Shown here: in pieces, positions 42,220 to 52,930 of the stretch
Layout of the letters: every line of letters begins with the position of its first letter
Position numbering within the stretch: position 1 is the stretch's first letter
Assembly: GCF_019175385.1 (NCBI RefSeq)
Contig: NC_083337.1
Coordinates: 45,670,938 to 45,734,937, forward strand
DNA length: 64,000 bases
From: Lycium barbarum
Lineage: Eukaryota; Streptophyta; Magnoliopsida; Solanales; Solanaceae
Direction of reading: 5' to 3'
Notes under the pieces: model-generated
What the model saw: the letters and a program-made list of their open reading frames with translations, nothing else
Databases searched by the model: none
What the model was told of the DNA's origin: nothing
Made by a program: the position numbers and the translations under genes

Positions 42220-43636
42220 TGATGTGGCGTGATTTTTACGCCAAAATCGATAATTTTCGGCTATAAGTTTTACTTGTTGTTAAGTAAGTCGATGTGATTT
42301 TACGTGTTTATTAGTGTTTTTCAGGTAAAGGAACAGATTTGGCACAATCGCAGTTGAAGTGCAGAACCAGGTCGTAAATTGAGGTTTACGGCTCGTATTC
42401 TACAATACGGGCCGTATTCCATGGTCGTATTAAAGGATTTCAGAAACAGAAAGTCAAGCTGAGAAGATGGTGATTTACGAGCTCAGTTTACAGACAGTAT
42501 TTCAGTTTACGGTCCGTATTCCATCACGTATTTAGTCATTCAAGCGTCTGGCAGAAAGTCTGAGATTAGCAAAGTGAAAGACGACCAAGAAGTTTACGGA
42601 CCGTAAACCACTTTACGGTCCGTATTTTGGAAGGTTGAGTTCCACACAGCTGAGAAGACGACTAGGGCGTAAACCATCTTTACGGTCCGTAAAGTGATTT
42701 ACGGACCGTATTTCATCATGACGGGACGGAAGTGCAAAATCTGTAACTTATGTAATTTCAAAACCTATAAATAGTCATTGTAGGGTTTTAATATTCAACA
42801 TTCATTATATTTTTGTCTCTTGACTTAGGATATTAATTCTCTCTAGTTTTTGAAGATTCAAACATCAATTCAAGTATTACGAATTCCTTTTTTATTCCAA
42901 AGTAAGCAATTATGAATTCTTCAATTTCTTATTTCTTGTTCTTTGTCATGAGTAACTAAATTCCCTTACTAGGGTTGTGAACCCAATGATGGGTGTTTTG
43001 TGATTGGGTTGTGATTGATATACAAATAATGGATTATTAGGGTTTAGTTATTCTTCATTCTTCATTCATAATTAATGGTTGCAAACATTGATTAAAGCCA
43101 TAAACCCTAAATTTATTTGGAAAAATAATTAGGGTTGGTAAGAATAATTAACAAGAACTCAAAGCTTTAAACTTTGTTTAATAAATTCACCTAGGAATAA
43201 GAGGAATTTACTTGGCATGATTAATCGTTCTTCATAATCACTTTCTTATATTTGGGAAAATCATAGAAAGATATAATCTTTATTTATTGGGAAATAGTAG
43301 AGATTCACATAGAGATTAAGTGCATTCATATAATGATCCATTACAAGTATATCAAGATCAATACACATGATCATGCACCCTATCTAACGGGGACACAACC
43401 TTAGTTTCTTTTACCATAAATTTCCACAAAAACAATAGTTTAGAAATTAGTCATAGACAAAACCCAACTTTTACCAACATTATCGGATTAAGATATTAGA
43501 CCTAGAACTTAGCATTTACAACTTTAGTAACCTTTTCACACCATATTCCCTGTGGGATTCGACCCCAACCTTGTTGGGTTACTATATTTGACAATGTCCG
43601 CGTTATACCAATAATAGGTGTAATTTGAGCGTATCA
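42220..43636 (+). mobile_element. Element E: 3' LTR
   Basis: 1417 bp, same ends as the 5' LTR. I count about 15 differences by eye (for example GATACTTTT/GATAATTTT near the start and GACAACGTCC/GACAATGTCC near the end). Followed by the TSD ACGAA at 43637-43641. Confidence 0.95.
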
Positions 43637-43930
43637 ACGAACCCATTCATGTGGGGTCCACAGGTTCCAGAGTGCATTTCTTCCAATAACTTTGTGGCTT
43701 CGGTGGCATCCACGCATTTGAGTAATCTTATCTGGTGTCCTTTCGTAAAGAATCTTCTTGTTCAGGAAGAACCCATTTGCCATTCTCCGAATAGTTTTCT
43801 TCTGGTTGCTCGAGATGTTCTTGGAATATTCTCCTTTTTACAAGTACACCTTTTTGTCGATATACCATGGTTTGCCATGGGGTACTGCTTCCACACGGGA
43901 ACAATAAGCATGTTCTTCTTTTAAACATAT
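43637..43930 (-). pseudogene. Element D: integrase zinc-binding region, right of the E insertion
   Basis: The minus strand encodes degenerate text such as RMANGFFLNKKILYERTP and ATKLLEEVH.GTCGPHMNG-like wording (in mixed frames), the HHCC module upstream of the integrase core. It continues across E into 29933-29707. Confidence 0.6.
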
Positions 43931-44343
43931 TTCCAGCGGGTCAATGTGACTGCTTTAAGGATATGGTATCATGGACGCTATAGTAGCAAGAGCATCAGCA
44001 AACTCATTTTAAGCCCTCGGTGTATGTTTGAAATCAATCTTCTTAAACTTCTTGCATAACTTCTGAGTGAGATTCACCTACGGCAAGATCTTGGCATTCC
44101 TGGTAGCCTATTCGCCTTGTACTTGATGGATCAATAAATCTGAATCTCCTTTGACTAATAACTTCTGGATATCTAGATCCAAAGCAATTCTGAGCCTAGA
44201 ATGCTAGCCTCGTACTTTTCCATGTTATTGGTGCATCGAAGTTTGAGCTTCGCGGCCATCGGGTAATGCTGCCTTGTCTCAGATACCAAGACTGCTCCGA
44301 TTCCTGAACTTTTTTAATTGAATGCACCGTCGATGAACAATAT
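43931..44343 (-). pseudogene. Element D: second (archaeal-like) RNase H domain remnant
   Basis: On the minus strand from about 44342: ILFIDGAFN, SGIGAVLVSE, then NMEKYEASIL and, further on, RA-NEFADALATIASMIPYP. Such an additional RNase H after the normal one is a hallmark of the Tat/Ogre lineage. Several stops and frame changes; non-functional. The identification is by motif only. Confidence 0.65.
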
Positions 44344-44769
44344 CTATCCTGAATAGGGTTCGACTATGTCTTCTTCTATCGTCAGTACTCCCTCATCGGG
44401 GAAGTAGGTTTGAAGTGGTTCGAATTCATCATCGACCAGGCTCTCAGCCAGTAAATCAGTCAATGCTTGTCCTTTGATGACCTTTTTTACTATGTATACA
44501 ATGTCGAATTTGCTCATTAGTATTTTCCATTTGACCAACTTCGCGATAGTCATGGGCTGGCGAAAGATGTATTTTAGTGGATCCATCTTGGATATGAGGT
44601 GGGTAGTGTAAGATGACAGGTGGTGCCTCAGCTTTTGGGCTACCCATGTCAAGGCACAACATGTCTTTTCCACCAGCATGTATCTTGCTTCGCAGGCGGT
44701 GAATTTCTTGCTTAGATAATAAATTGCGCGCTATTTCTTGCCGGTTTCATTGTGTTGTAATAACACACA
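44344..44769 (-). pseudogene. Element D: RNase H domain
   Basis: Frame shared with the RT upstream, with one TAG between (reads KK-stop-RAIYYLSKKFT). Motifs: CEARYMLVEKTCCALTWVAQ (MLVEKTC, EKxC-type block), LISKMDPLKYIFRQPMTIAK, LVKWKILMSKFDIVYIVKK. This is the Ty3-type RNase H followed by the connection to the second RNase H. Confidence 0.8.
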
Positions 44770-45880
44770 TCAGAATGCATTATCTGATACTAACAAGTAT
44801 AGCAACAATAGGCTCCTAGGCCTAGGAGGTACCAAAACTGGTTGATTCGACAAATACTTCTTGATGCTGTCAAATGCTTTGTGACACTCTTCTGTCCATT
44901 TTGTTGGTGCATCTTTCTTTAGCAGCTTGAGTATCGGTTCCACGATGATGGTGGACTGGGCTATGAATCGTCCGATGTAATTTAGCCTTCCTAGGAAGCT
45001 CATGACCTCTTTCTTAGTCAATGAAGGGGGTAGCTCTTGGATATCTTTGATCTTTGACAGATCTAACTCTATGCCCCTTTGTCTGACTATGTATCCCAAT
45101 AGTTTTTCGGCAGGTACTCCAAACCCATATTTGGCTGGAGTTAACATCAAATTGAATTTTCGAAGTCTGTCGAAGAACTTTCGCAAATGTGTAGTATGGT
45201 CTGAACTTTTCCTTGACTTGATAATGACATCGCCCACGTATACTTCAATTTCCTTATGGATCATGTCGTGAAAAATAGTGGTCATAGCCCTCATGTAAGT
45301 GGCACTGACATTCTTGAGACCGAAGGGTATTACTCTAAAGTGATATACTCCCCATGGAGTGATGAAGGCTATCTTTTCTGCATCCTCTTCCTTCATCAAG
45401 ATTTGATGATATCCTGCGAAGTAATCTACGAATGATTATAACTCGTGTTTTACACTATCAATGAGAATATGGATGTTCGGGAGTGGAAAGTTGTCTTTGG
45501 ACTAGCCCGATTGAGATCCCGGTAACCACGCATATTTTGATTTTCCAGTGTTTCTTGGGTACCGGCACTATGTTGGCCAACTATGTCGGGTATGAAGTTA
45601 CTTCCACTACTCCGGACTTAATATGTTTCTCTACCTCATCCTTGATGCGGATGCTAAGACCTAGCTTGAATTGCTTGGCTTTCTGCTTGATAGAAGTGAG
45701 CATTGATGGTAATCTATAGGCTACTATGTTGGTACTTAGTCCTGGCATGTCAGCATATGACCATGCGAAAATATCCACATATTCTCTCAAGAGGTTTATT
45801 AGCTCTTCTTTCTGAGGCGCTTCCAAATACGCACTTATCCTAGTTTCCTTAATCGTTTCCTCATCTCCTAGATTGATCAC
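44770..45880 (-). pseudogene. Element D: reverse transcriptase, catalytic Asp lost
   Basis: 45581-45880 starts INLGDEETIKETRISAYLEA and DIFAWSYADMPGLSTNIV, the usual Tat pre-RT segment. 44770-45399 has TPWGVYHFRVIPFGLKNVSA and EIEVYVGDVIIKSRK, where YVDD is expected, so the first catalytic Asp is Gly. It then runs through SFLGRLNYIGRFIAQS and TEECHKAFDSIKKYL. The two parts are in different frames, so a frameshift lies at about 45400-45580. Confidence 0.88.
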
Positions 45881-46378
45881 TTCTTTTCATCTAGGTTCGG
45901 CTTTTGCTCATTCTCAAACTGCTCTACTTCCTCTATGAGACCCTCAAGCAACATCGTCTCTTCATCGTATTCCCCTTCTCCTACGTCATCTGACTCACTT
46001 GTTTTGCGACATGTCATGATATTTAAGGTTATTTTATTCTTTTTATTACTGAAAAATAAAGGCAAAACAAGGTTAATATGAAACATACGCGTAAGTAAAT
46101 AAAGAAAAAGTTATTCTCCATAATTCGAGGCTTCATTAATTTTAACTGGAAAAAATGTACAAATTGTTGTCCTGACTCGGATCAACATCGAGTCATTTCT
46201 ATTTTTTGAAAACATTACGAGGAAATAGAAAGTACAAATGGTGAGTAATCGTGCCTCGACTGATTCTCGCTGATCTTAAAGCATAAATTCATCATTTCTC
46301 TACCGAAGAGCCAAGAGCGGGGTAGAGGTTTAGTTGGATAGTTGCTCGCCCGGATCAGCATCGCGGATGGTGGGCACC
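45881..46378 (-). pseudogene. Element D: region between protease part and RT
   Basis: An acidic segment (EEVEQFENEQKPN, 45877-46086) precedes RT. From 46087 to 46290 I see no coding signal. From 46374 back to about 46310 the reading EQLSN preceded by PTIRDADPG continues the frame broken by H at 49590. H begins at 46379 after the TSD GCACC. Confidence 0.6.
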
Positions 46379-46934
46379 TGTAACCACCCATTTTGTCGTT
46401 ATCGTGATTATTCCATTTTTCCCTCATTGGCCCATTCCTGAGTCTCGTTAGAACCATTTTGACCTGAGGAGATAGTGGCATGACTTCCTAGGCATCGTTA
46501 TGGGCTTTAGAATGTTTTCTAGAAAATTGGGCTTTAAGCAAAAAATGAGTTGACTCAAAGTTGGCTTTTGAGTAAATGAACCTTTTTCAAAAATCCGTCA
46601 ATTCCGAGAGGTCCGGATGGTCGTTTAGAACTTGTGTACATATTCGTTTCGATTCCTAATGCACTCGGGTGCATTTTGGGACCTGGGTTGGAAAGTTAGT
46701 TTTGAGGTATCGGGGGTTGTTTCTTGTTGTTTCTTTCACGTTGTTGTTGAATTGGTCAGTGAGACCTCTGATGGGAATTTTGAGGCTACGAGTGCATTCG
46801 TAGCGCATTTTTCTGTATATCTGCGTATTTGGTTTGTGTCTAGGCGGTTTCGAGATGGTTCTGAGGGTCAATTTCAAGTTTGGAAGACACCAGAAAAATC
46901 TGGTATCTAGTGACCGCTTTGGCTTTTCGTGAAT

Positions 46935-47065
46935 GTGAAAGCGCAGACGAACTGCTGCAGCACTGGCTGAACCACTGGAGGGGTCGCGCGGCAGCACTGG
47001 CCGAGCTGCTGGAGCGGTCGTGCTGCAGCGCTGGCCGAACTACTGGAGTGGCCGACGGACTAGAT
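46935..47065. repeat. GC-rich tandem array, about 34 bp x 3, in LTR H
   Basis: Units share GCAGCACTGGC(T/C)GA(A/G)C.(A/G)CTGGAG.GGTCG. It lies just upstream of TATAAAAC at 47083, the same arrangement as the palindrome arrays of the other LTRs. Confidence 0.8.
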
Positions 47066-47082
47066 TTTCTATTTAAAAACTT

Positions 47083-47090
47083 TATAAAAC
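47083..47090 (+). promoter_or_regulatory. Candidate TATA box in LTR H
   Basis: TATAAAAC preceded by TATTTAAAAAC, directly after the GC-rich array. Position-based inference. Confidence 0.4.
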
Positions 47091-48297
47091 CCTTCTTCCT
47101 CCCATAACTTCTATTATATTTTCTTACCACCTTGGTGGCGACTTGAGGGGTTTATGGTTAGATTTCTCTTGAAAGTAAGTTTCCTAATCCTAATGTCTTC
47201 CATTTTCTTTCCTAAGTAAGAATCCATGCTAGAAATTCCTAGAAGCTTAAGATTAAAAGAGGGTTTATGGGTTTTTCATAAAAGGGTTGTAAAACCGATT
47301 TGGATTCCTAAGTTATGGATATATGTTGTTGCTCATGCTAGATAAGGCCATATCTATGCTTGTTAATCATTAATCTTCTATTCTAGAGTTGATTTTCATG
47401 ATTTAAAGTTAGGGCTCTTAGACCCAAATTTGGGTGTTTTCATACTAAGGATGATTTTTAGAATTAATTGAGTATTCCTATGGTTAAAGTAATGGGTTTT
47501 GACCTCTTAGTGTTGAATTTGGTATTTTGATCATAAAATTTCTGTTTTGCCCTTGGGACATTTTTTCCTAAATTAAGGGTTGGAATTTGATCCGAATCGA
47601 AAGTAGCCAATATGGGTATCATTATTCATGGTTTCATACATAGAATTCATATGTGATAGAGTTTTATTATTTGGAGATGCTTCGAAAGACAAGGCAACGT
47701 GTGGGTTCGTGGCACCTGTTCGGCTGCCAGGTAGGGTATGGTTTCCTTTTCGGTAGACTGCAGTTAGTGTTCTATATTCGTGTATTAGAAGGAACAGAGA
47801 ATGCATGTATAAGAATTGGATATTTGGGATGGAATCCTAGGATGGTATTGATGTGTGATTGTGTGTTCGGGCTTGTGTCCTGTAGATTATTTAGGATGTA
47901 TAATGTGGCCTTCTTGAAAATTGGTGGATTTTTGGTGACTTGGGTGTAGCGGGTGATACCTATTTCTGTGTCTAATAATGAGAATTCCCATAATATGTGA
48001 TTAATTGTGTTATGCTATCAATAGTTAATCTAGTTGATAAATGGAAGGATAAAATGCACCAACGATTGTGACTGAGTTCTAGATTGAGTTGTGACAAATG
48101 ATTTTGAGGGTAGGGTGAGATTACCTATTCTAAGCTAGTAGGATGATCTAGGGAAATAGTAATAATGTATATCCATTTGATTAACCTGTTGCGTGTTGGG
48201 AATTTGCCACCACGCTGTGTTGTGATTTGATTGTTCTAATGTGTCGGCTTGATACCATGAGTTGTTGATAAATAATAGATTTTGTTATCGTCTTGAT

Positions 48298-48466
48298 TAC
48301 GATATTGTTGGCATACTCACTGTTGGTATTTGTGATTCGGATATATTGTTGGCATACCTACTGTTGGTATTTATGATTTAGATATATTGTTTTGCATACC
48401 CACTGTTGGTATTTATGATTCGGACATATTGTTGGCGTACCCGATTGTTGGTACTTGTGATATTGA
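48298..48466. repeat. 48-bp tandem repeat, about 4 units, in LTR H
   Basis: Units contain ATATTGTTGGCATACC.ACTG followed by TTGGTATTTATGATTCGG. Confidence 0.85.
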
Positions 48467-49589
48467 GCTTGATTATTGACGTGATTCATGCATTGCACGC
48501 ACTCTCATTTTCATGATACACTATTGAGATATTGATGACATTTGATGAAATACTTGACGAGCTGGGGTCAGTTTTACTTGAGTGACGTGAGAGTCCGATG
48601 TCCGATGTTCATCCCGAAATCGTTGATTGAGTGGAATTGAATTTGTTGAAGTATGTTATGGCTATCAGTGTTTCTGAGATGGAATCGTGTTGTGGTAAGT
48701 GTTTTATGGTATGAACAACATTGACAGAATGACTTCGTATGTTATGGTTCTAAAGTGATTATGCTTGTTAGCGCCAGGGATTGTGAGATTTTGATGCTTT
48801 CGGAAGTATTATGGGTTTTTGAGGTATTACAATGGAAAGTTTGATAGTTAAAACATTGATTTTTGAGTACGTATGCCCTTAGTGTCGAAAAATTCGGGTT
48901 GTACTACGTATGCGTATTGGGTAATGTTAAGGAATTTGAGGTTGCATTCACAAGAATTTGTTATCCGGTACCTTGAGAACAATTTGGATAAGTTTCAACT
49001 TTTAGAAGTGAGAGCGGTAACTTATTGTTTGCTATGCGCGGTAAGAATGTGATGGATTTCGAATCTTGGAATCAGTTTGTGTGATTGCTGATATATTCTA
49101 AAATAGTGCGTTCATTGTGGGTCATTATGGTTTGAATAGAAATAGTTCGATCGAGGTTGTAACTCCAAGGGAACTTATGGGTTCCAAGTAAATCAGTTTA
49201 ATGGATGTGATAAGGAGCGCCTGACTGTTGAGGTTTGTTATTAGTACTCCTTTTGGTATCTCACCAGAGTCAGTCTTTCGGTTAGTACAATGGGTTGTAA
49301 CGATAATGGTTGTGCTTTGAAGAGATTTTAGGATTGTGATAAAGCTCCATTCTGATCATTGGATGTTGGCAAATCTTGCTCTACATGGTACTCAATGGTA
49401 TATTCCTAGGTAAGTGAGTTGAAGAGATAAGAAGACTTAAGACTGATCAAGTTGGCTACGAGAAAGATAAGTTTCGATTAAATAGCTCAGATTTTTTGGA
49501 GGATTTAGGATCCTCTTTTGGGAAGAGTAAGTCCCGGTCTCGGTTTTTATTATATACGTGCCCGCGCAGTCCTAAGATGGGTCGTGACA

Positions 49590-49932
49590 GCGCCTCAGTG
49601 CATTCTTCTAACACCACTAGACAATCATCCTCTCGAAATATCACCCCTAACCCTCCTTCCGCGCTTTTCTTGTTTGGCATGCGCATCCTCACTGGGAATG
49701 ATTGGTACAAATTCGGAATTGGCTTACACAGCTTCGCGAGGCTTTTCTTCTTCCTGTTGGCTTCGGCAATGTCATAATCATTTGGATCATGCCCAACCCA
49801 AAGAGGAAATTGTCTTGTGGAATAGGAACTGGCTCTGTGATGCCGCGTAGACCCCTCCCGAGACCTCGTTCGGGTTGGAACCCATTTCGGAGATCATTTT
49901 GTAGACCACAGGCAGGGTATCTGTGCGAAATC
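49590..49932 (-). pseudogene. Element D: C-terminal end of the gag-protease part
   Basis: The minus frame from 49710 reads RMRMPNKKSAEGGLGVIFRE, DDCLVVLEECTEAL, then meets solo LTR H. Across H the text continues PTIRDADPG. This is a conserved stretch between protease and RT in Tat-type polyproteins of Solanaceae as I remember them. 49711-49932 holds shifted or damaged coding text. Confidence 0.6.
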
Positions 49933-50700
49933 TTATTTATGAGTAACCCCCACTAACTTCACCACGTGGAAATCCATCCCTTTGGGAGTTTCTTCGATGA
50001 CTGGCACTGAATTGTCTGGGTAGTTACGGATACTACCTTTTCTATGAATTAGGACCTTATGGCCATCCTTCACGAACTTTATAGCTTGGTGCAGCGAGGA
50101 TGGTACGGCTCCTGCCATGTGTATCCATGGTCTTCATAACAGCAAGTTGTAGTTAGAAACAATCTCCATGACTTGAAACTCGACAATGAACTCAGTGGGC
50201 CCCATCTGGATACAAAAGTCGACTTCCCTAATGGGTTCACATTAAGCTCCATCAAACGCTCTTATGTTCGTGCGGCTTTGACGGACCTTTCGTAGATCAT
50301 GGCCCAATTGGCTAAGAGTGCATTCGAGTTAAATATTGAGGCCAACCCTGTTGTCAGTTAAAACCCGCGTTACCACTTTGTTTCGGCATATGACGGTGAT
50401 ATGTATCGCTTTGTGCATCGTGCCTTCTCTGGGCAGTTCTTTATTGGGGAAGGAGATTTGGTGTTAACCTATGATATGCACGACCATTTTGGCCAAATTT
50501 TCACTGCTCATACCTGTAGGGACGTTGGCCTTGTCTAGTACCTTCATTAGGGCCAGACGGTGTTGAGGCGAACTCAATAGTAGTTCTAGCACAAATATAT
50601 GGGCTAGTGTCTTGTTGAGATGTTCCATAATGGAATATTCTTTGGGCTACATCCGGCGCCAGAAGTCTTCGGCCTCGCCCTCAGTAATGGTTCTCCTTTG
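49933..50700 (-). pseudogene. Element D: aspartic protease
   Basis: 49933-50118 reads MAGAVPSSLHQAIKFVKDGH and IRNYPDNSVPVIEETP. Upstream the minus strand gives IQMGPTEFIVEFQVMEI, YNLLL-stop-RPWIHMAGAVP and an AFDG-type motif near 50265, the retropepsin fold of Tat elements (NLLLGRPWIH expected). Stops and a frame change make it inactive. Confidence 0.7.
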
Positions 50701-50736
50701 ATTCCCCTTTTTCCCAGGTGCTCTTTGGGCAAATTC

Positions 50737-51330
50737 TTAGGGAGTGTAGCGTCTCCCAGACCGCATCATCCCATGGGCAACTGCCACTTGCACAACAAAT
50801 TCTTTCCTTGGTGCTATTATCACTTCTCGAGATACCGTTTCCATGATTGGCGCGGGGATTAACACTTTGAACCGTGGGTGCTCTTGTATTGTGAGCAATG
50901 CCACTACTTGCTCTAGGGGTTGGACTGGATCTCGGATCACAGACTTATATATAGCCCAATCTTCTTCCATTTCTATCATGTGGATAGTGTTGTTGCCATG
51001 ATTAGGTAGGGGATTGGTGTTTACATTTGGTGCAGCAGCCTGAAGACTGATTTCTTTCTTGTCAATCAGATTTTGTATTTTATGCTTTAGGTTGATGCAG
51101 TCTTTAGTATTGTGTCTGTTTCCTCCAGAATGGTAGTTACACATTTGATCCATTCGGAAGAATCTATTTCCAAGATTGACACCCTTTGGCGGGACCGCTT
51201 GGATTATTAGTTTAGTTCTTGTTTCCAGTAGTGGGGTGAACACACGAGCAGGCTTCTTTTCAAAGTTAGGACGTGGCAGGTTATAGGTATTTGGCGGTGG
51301 TTGGTTATGGTAGTTCGTTGATGGGTTATT
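50737..51330 (-). pseudogene. Element D: gag C-terminus with zinc knuckle
   Basis: The knuckle reads CNYHSGGNRHNTKDCINLKH, where GHxTxxC is usual; the Gly-His is now Asn-Arg-His, so it is altered. It continues NLIDKKEISLQAA. This CxYHxxxGH form is typical of Tat/Ogre gag. Confidence 0.8.
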
Positions 51331-52454
51331 TTATAGAGTTCTGCAGGCAGGCGCAGGAGCTTGGTAGTTCGAAGGTGGTGTTTGATGGTTGTTTATAGAT
51401 CTTGGTAGTTTGTTTGTGGAGGTTGGTAATTTGGTAGGGTGGTTGGAAAATGCGTTATGCGTAGTAAACGGGCACAGGGTTGTATGGTGTAGGTAGGTAG
51501 GCATTTGGTAGTGGTGATAGATAGATTTCCACGAGTGATCGTAGTTCCTCCCTCTTTTGGTTTTTGGGCTAGCAGTATGGGAAACGTTTGCCACGTCCTC
51601 GTTATTCTTTCTGGCGAGTCCCACAGTGCTTTGTCCGGCAGCTTTGCTAGCTACGCTTATGATCTTTTCGGATTTGAGACCATCTTCTATGGCCTCCCTC
51701 ATTTTTACCAATTCAGAGAATGGCCTTACAACCATTGGTAGCATTTGGTCATAGAAATCCATTTCTTCTGACCGGATAAAAACGGAGACTAGTTCTTCCT
51801 CACTCATTAGTGGTTGTACTCGGGCGGCTTCGACCCTTCATTTACTCGTGTACTCGCAGTAATTTTCTGTTGACTTTTGCATGACTTTCTATAAGTAATA
51901 TTGGTCAGGCACTGTTTCAACGTCAAATAGGAATCTTTCCATAAAGGATCCCGCCATGTCTTCCCACATGGCCAATCGGCTGATGTCTTGCCTGGTGAAC
52001 CATTCAAATGCCTCTCTGGTTAGACTTCGGCTGCATAGTCTCATAATGAGTGCTAGGTTGTTCCTGACGTCGACCAGTTGGTCGTAACAACCTCGTAGAT
52101 TGGCCTTGGGATTGCCCGTTCCGTTGAACATTTTGAACTTAGGCACTTTGAAGCCCTCAGGCAAATCTAATTCTAGATGCATACAGAGATTATCGTAGCT
52201 AAATCCTATTGCCTTAAGGGTGGTTCTTATGGACTGTCCATTATTTCAGCCATCGTGCACTCTATTTCTTTGTCACGCCTATCTTGTTCGGCTTTCCAAG
52301 CCCTTTTCATCTCCTCATAGTGATCGTGTTCTTGATGATATGGGAAAACACACTTGGCATAACAGCGGTATGGAAAGAAACGGTTGGGTGTGTAGGGTGG
52401 CTTTTGGCTGTAGGGGTAGTCTTTGCGGTTGGTAAAGAAATGATGCTTGGACAC
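51331..52454 (-). pseudogene. Element D: gag capsid region
   Basis: 51889-52182: LDLPEGFKVPKFKMFNGTGN, then RSLTREAFEWFTRQDISRLA, FMERFLFDVETVPDQYYL. 51331-51807 continues with FIRSEEMDFYDQMLPMVVRP and FSELVKMREAIEDGL. Upstream 52227-52454 (HDHYEEMKRAWKAEQDRRDK) is a charged helical N-terminal stretch. The three pieces are in different frames. Together they form a Tat-type gag. Confidence 0.82.
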
Positions 52455-52930
52455 ACAGTAGCGTGGGTGTGAGTTGGCTGAGGTACTTGGTATGATGGTA
52501 CTGAGTGGACGGTTCCAGGAATTTGTCAGTGTTAAATGGTGGTAGGGTGTGGTAGGATGTGCTAGGATTAGTAGGGTGTGGTATTTTTCCGGCGGGGTAG
52601 GTGGGAAAATGGTAAGGTAATGGTGAGCTTAGAGATGGAAAGGGCGGAAGAGGCCTTCTTGCTTCAGCAGATGACTCTTATGTTTCTCCAGCAGCATGTT
52701 TATCACGTCCTCGGAGTACTAGGCTTTTTTCGGGTCCAACTAACGAGAGTCCCTTATGACGAGTTCGTTCTGAGTGTGCTCGTTTTTCGAAGTACCAACC
52801 ATTGTTGCTTTGCCTTTTTCTTGTTGGGAAAGGGATGCTATTGGAGCTTTCGATCTAGTGAAGTATGCCAGCGTGGAACAACAAGGATTAAATTTCTATT
52901 TCTTCTATAAGGGAAAAACAACTCAAAAGC
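52455..52930 (-). pseudogene. Element D: probable gag N-terminus
   Basis: The minus strand reads MVGTSKNEHTQNELVIRDSR from about 52803, then EDVINMLLEKHKSHLLKQEG, broken by stops. It precedes the capsid region, as the N-terminus of a Tat gag should. Weak evidence from position and composition. Confidence 0.45.

Larger units (their letters stand above)
29934..43636 (+). mobile_element. Element E: complete Athila-lineage Ty3/gypsy retrotransposon, 13.7 kb
   Basis: Order: 5' LTR (1417 bp), tRNA-Asp PBS, gag, protease, RT, RNase H, integrase, a palindrome-rich spacer, an extra ORF3 in the env position, a 1.6 kb 3' spacer, PPT and 3' LTR (1417 bp). Perfect 5-bp TSD ACGAA. By eye the LTRs differ at about 15 sites (about 1%), so this is the youngest gypsy insertion here. 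The PBS type, the extra 3' ORF and the size are Athila hallmarks. Inserted in the integrase gene of D, opposite strand. Confidence 0.93.
46379..49589 (+). mobile_element. Solo LTR H (Ty3/gypsy), 3.2 kb, plus strand
   Basis: TGTAACCACCC at the left and GGGTCGTGACA at the right form short inverted ends. The flanks are GCACC (46374-46378) and GCGCC (49590-49594), a 5-bp TSD with one difference. D coding sequence resumes on the other side (ECTEAL joined to PTIRDADPG), supporting the boundaries. It holds a GC-rich tandem array, a TATAAAAC and a 48-bp tandem repeat. Small open frames at 46215-46481, 46632-46910 and 47653-47949 have no recognisable content. Confidence 0.78.

Noticed and set aside
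46215..46481. 88-residue minus-strand open frame
   Set aside because: It spans the junction of element D and solo LTR H and mixes two unrelated sequences.
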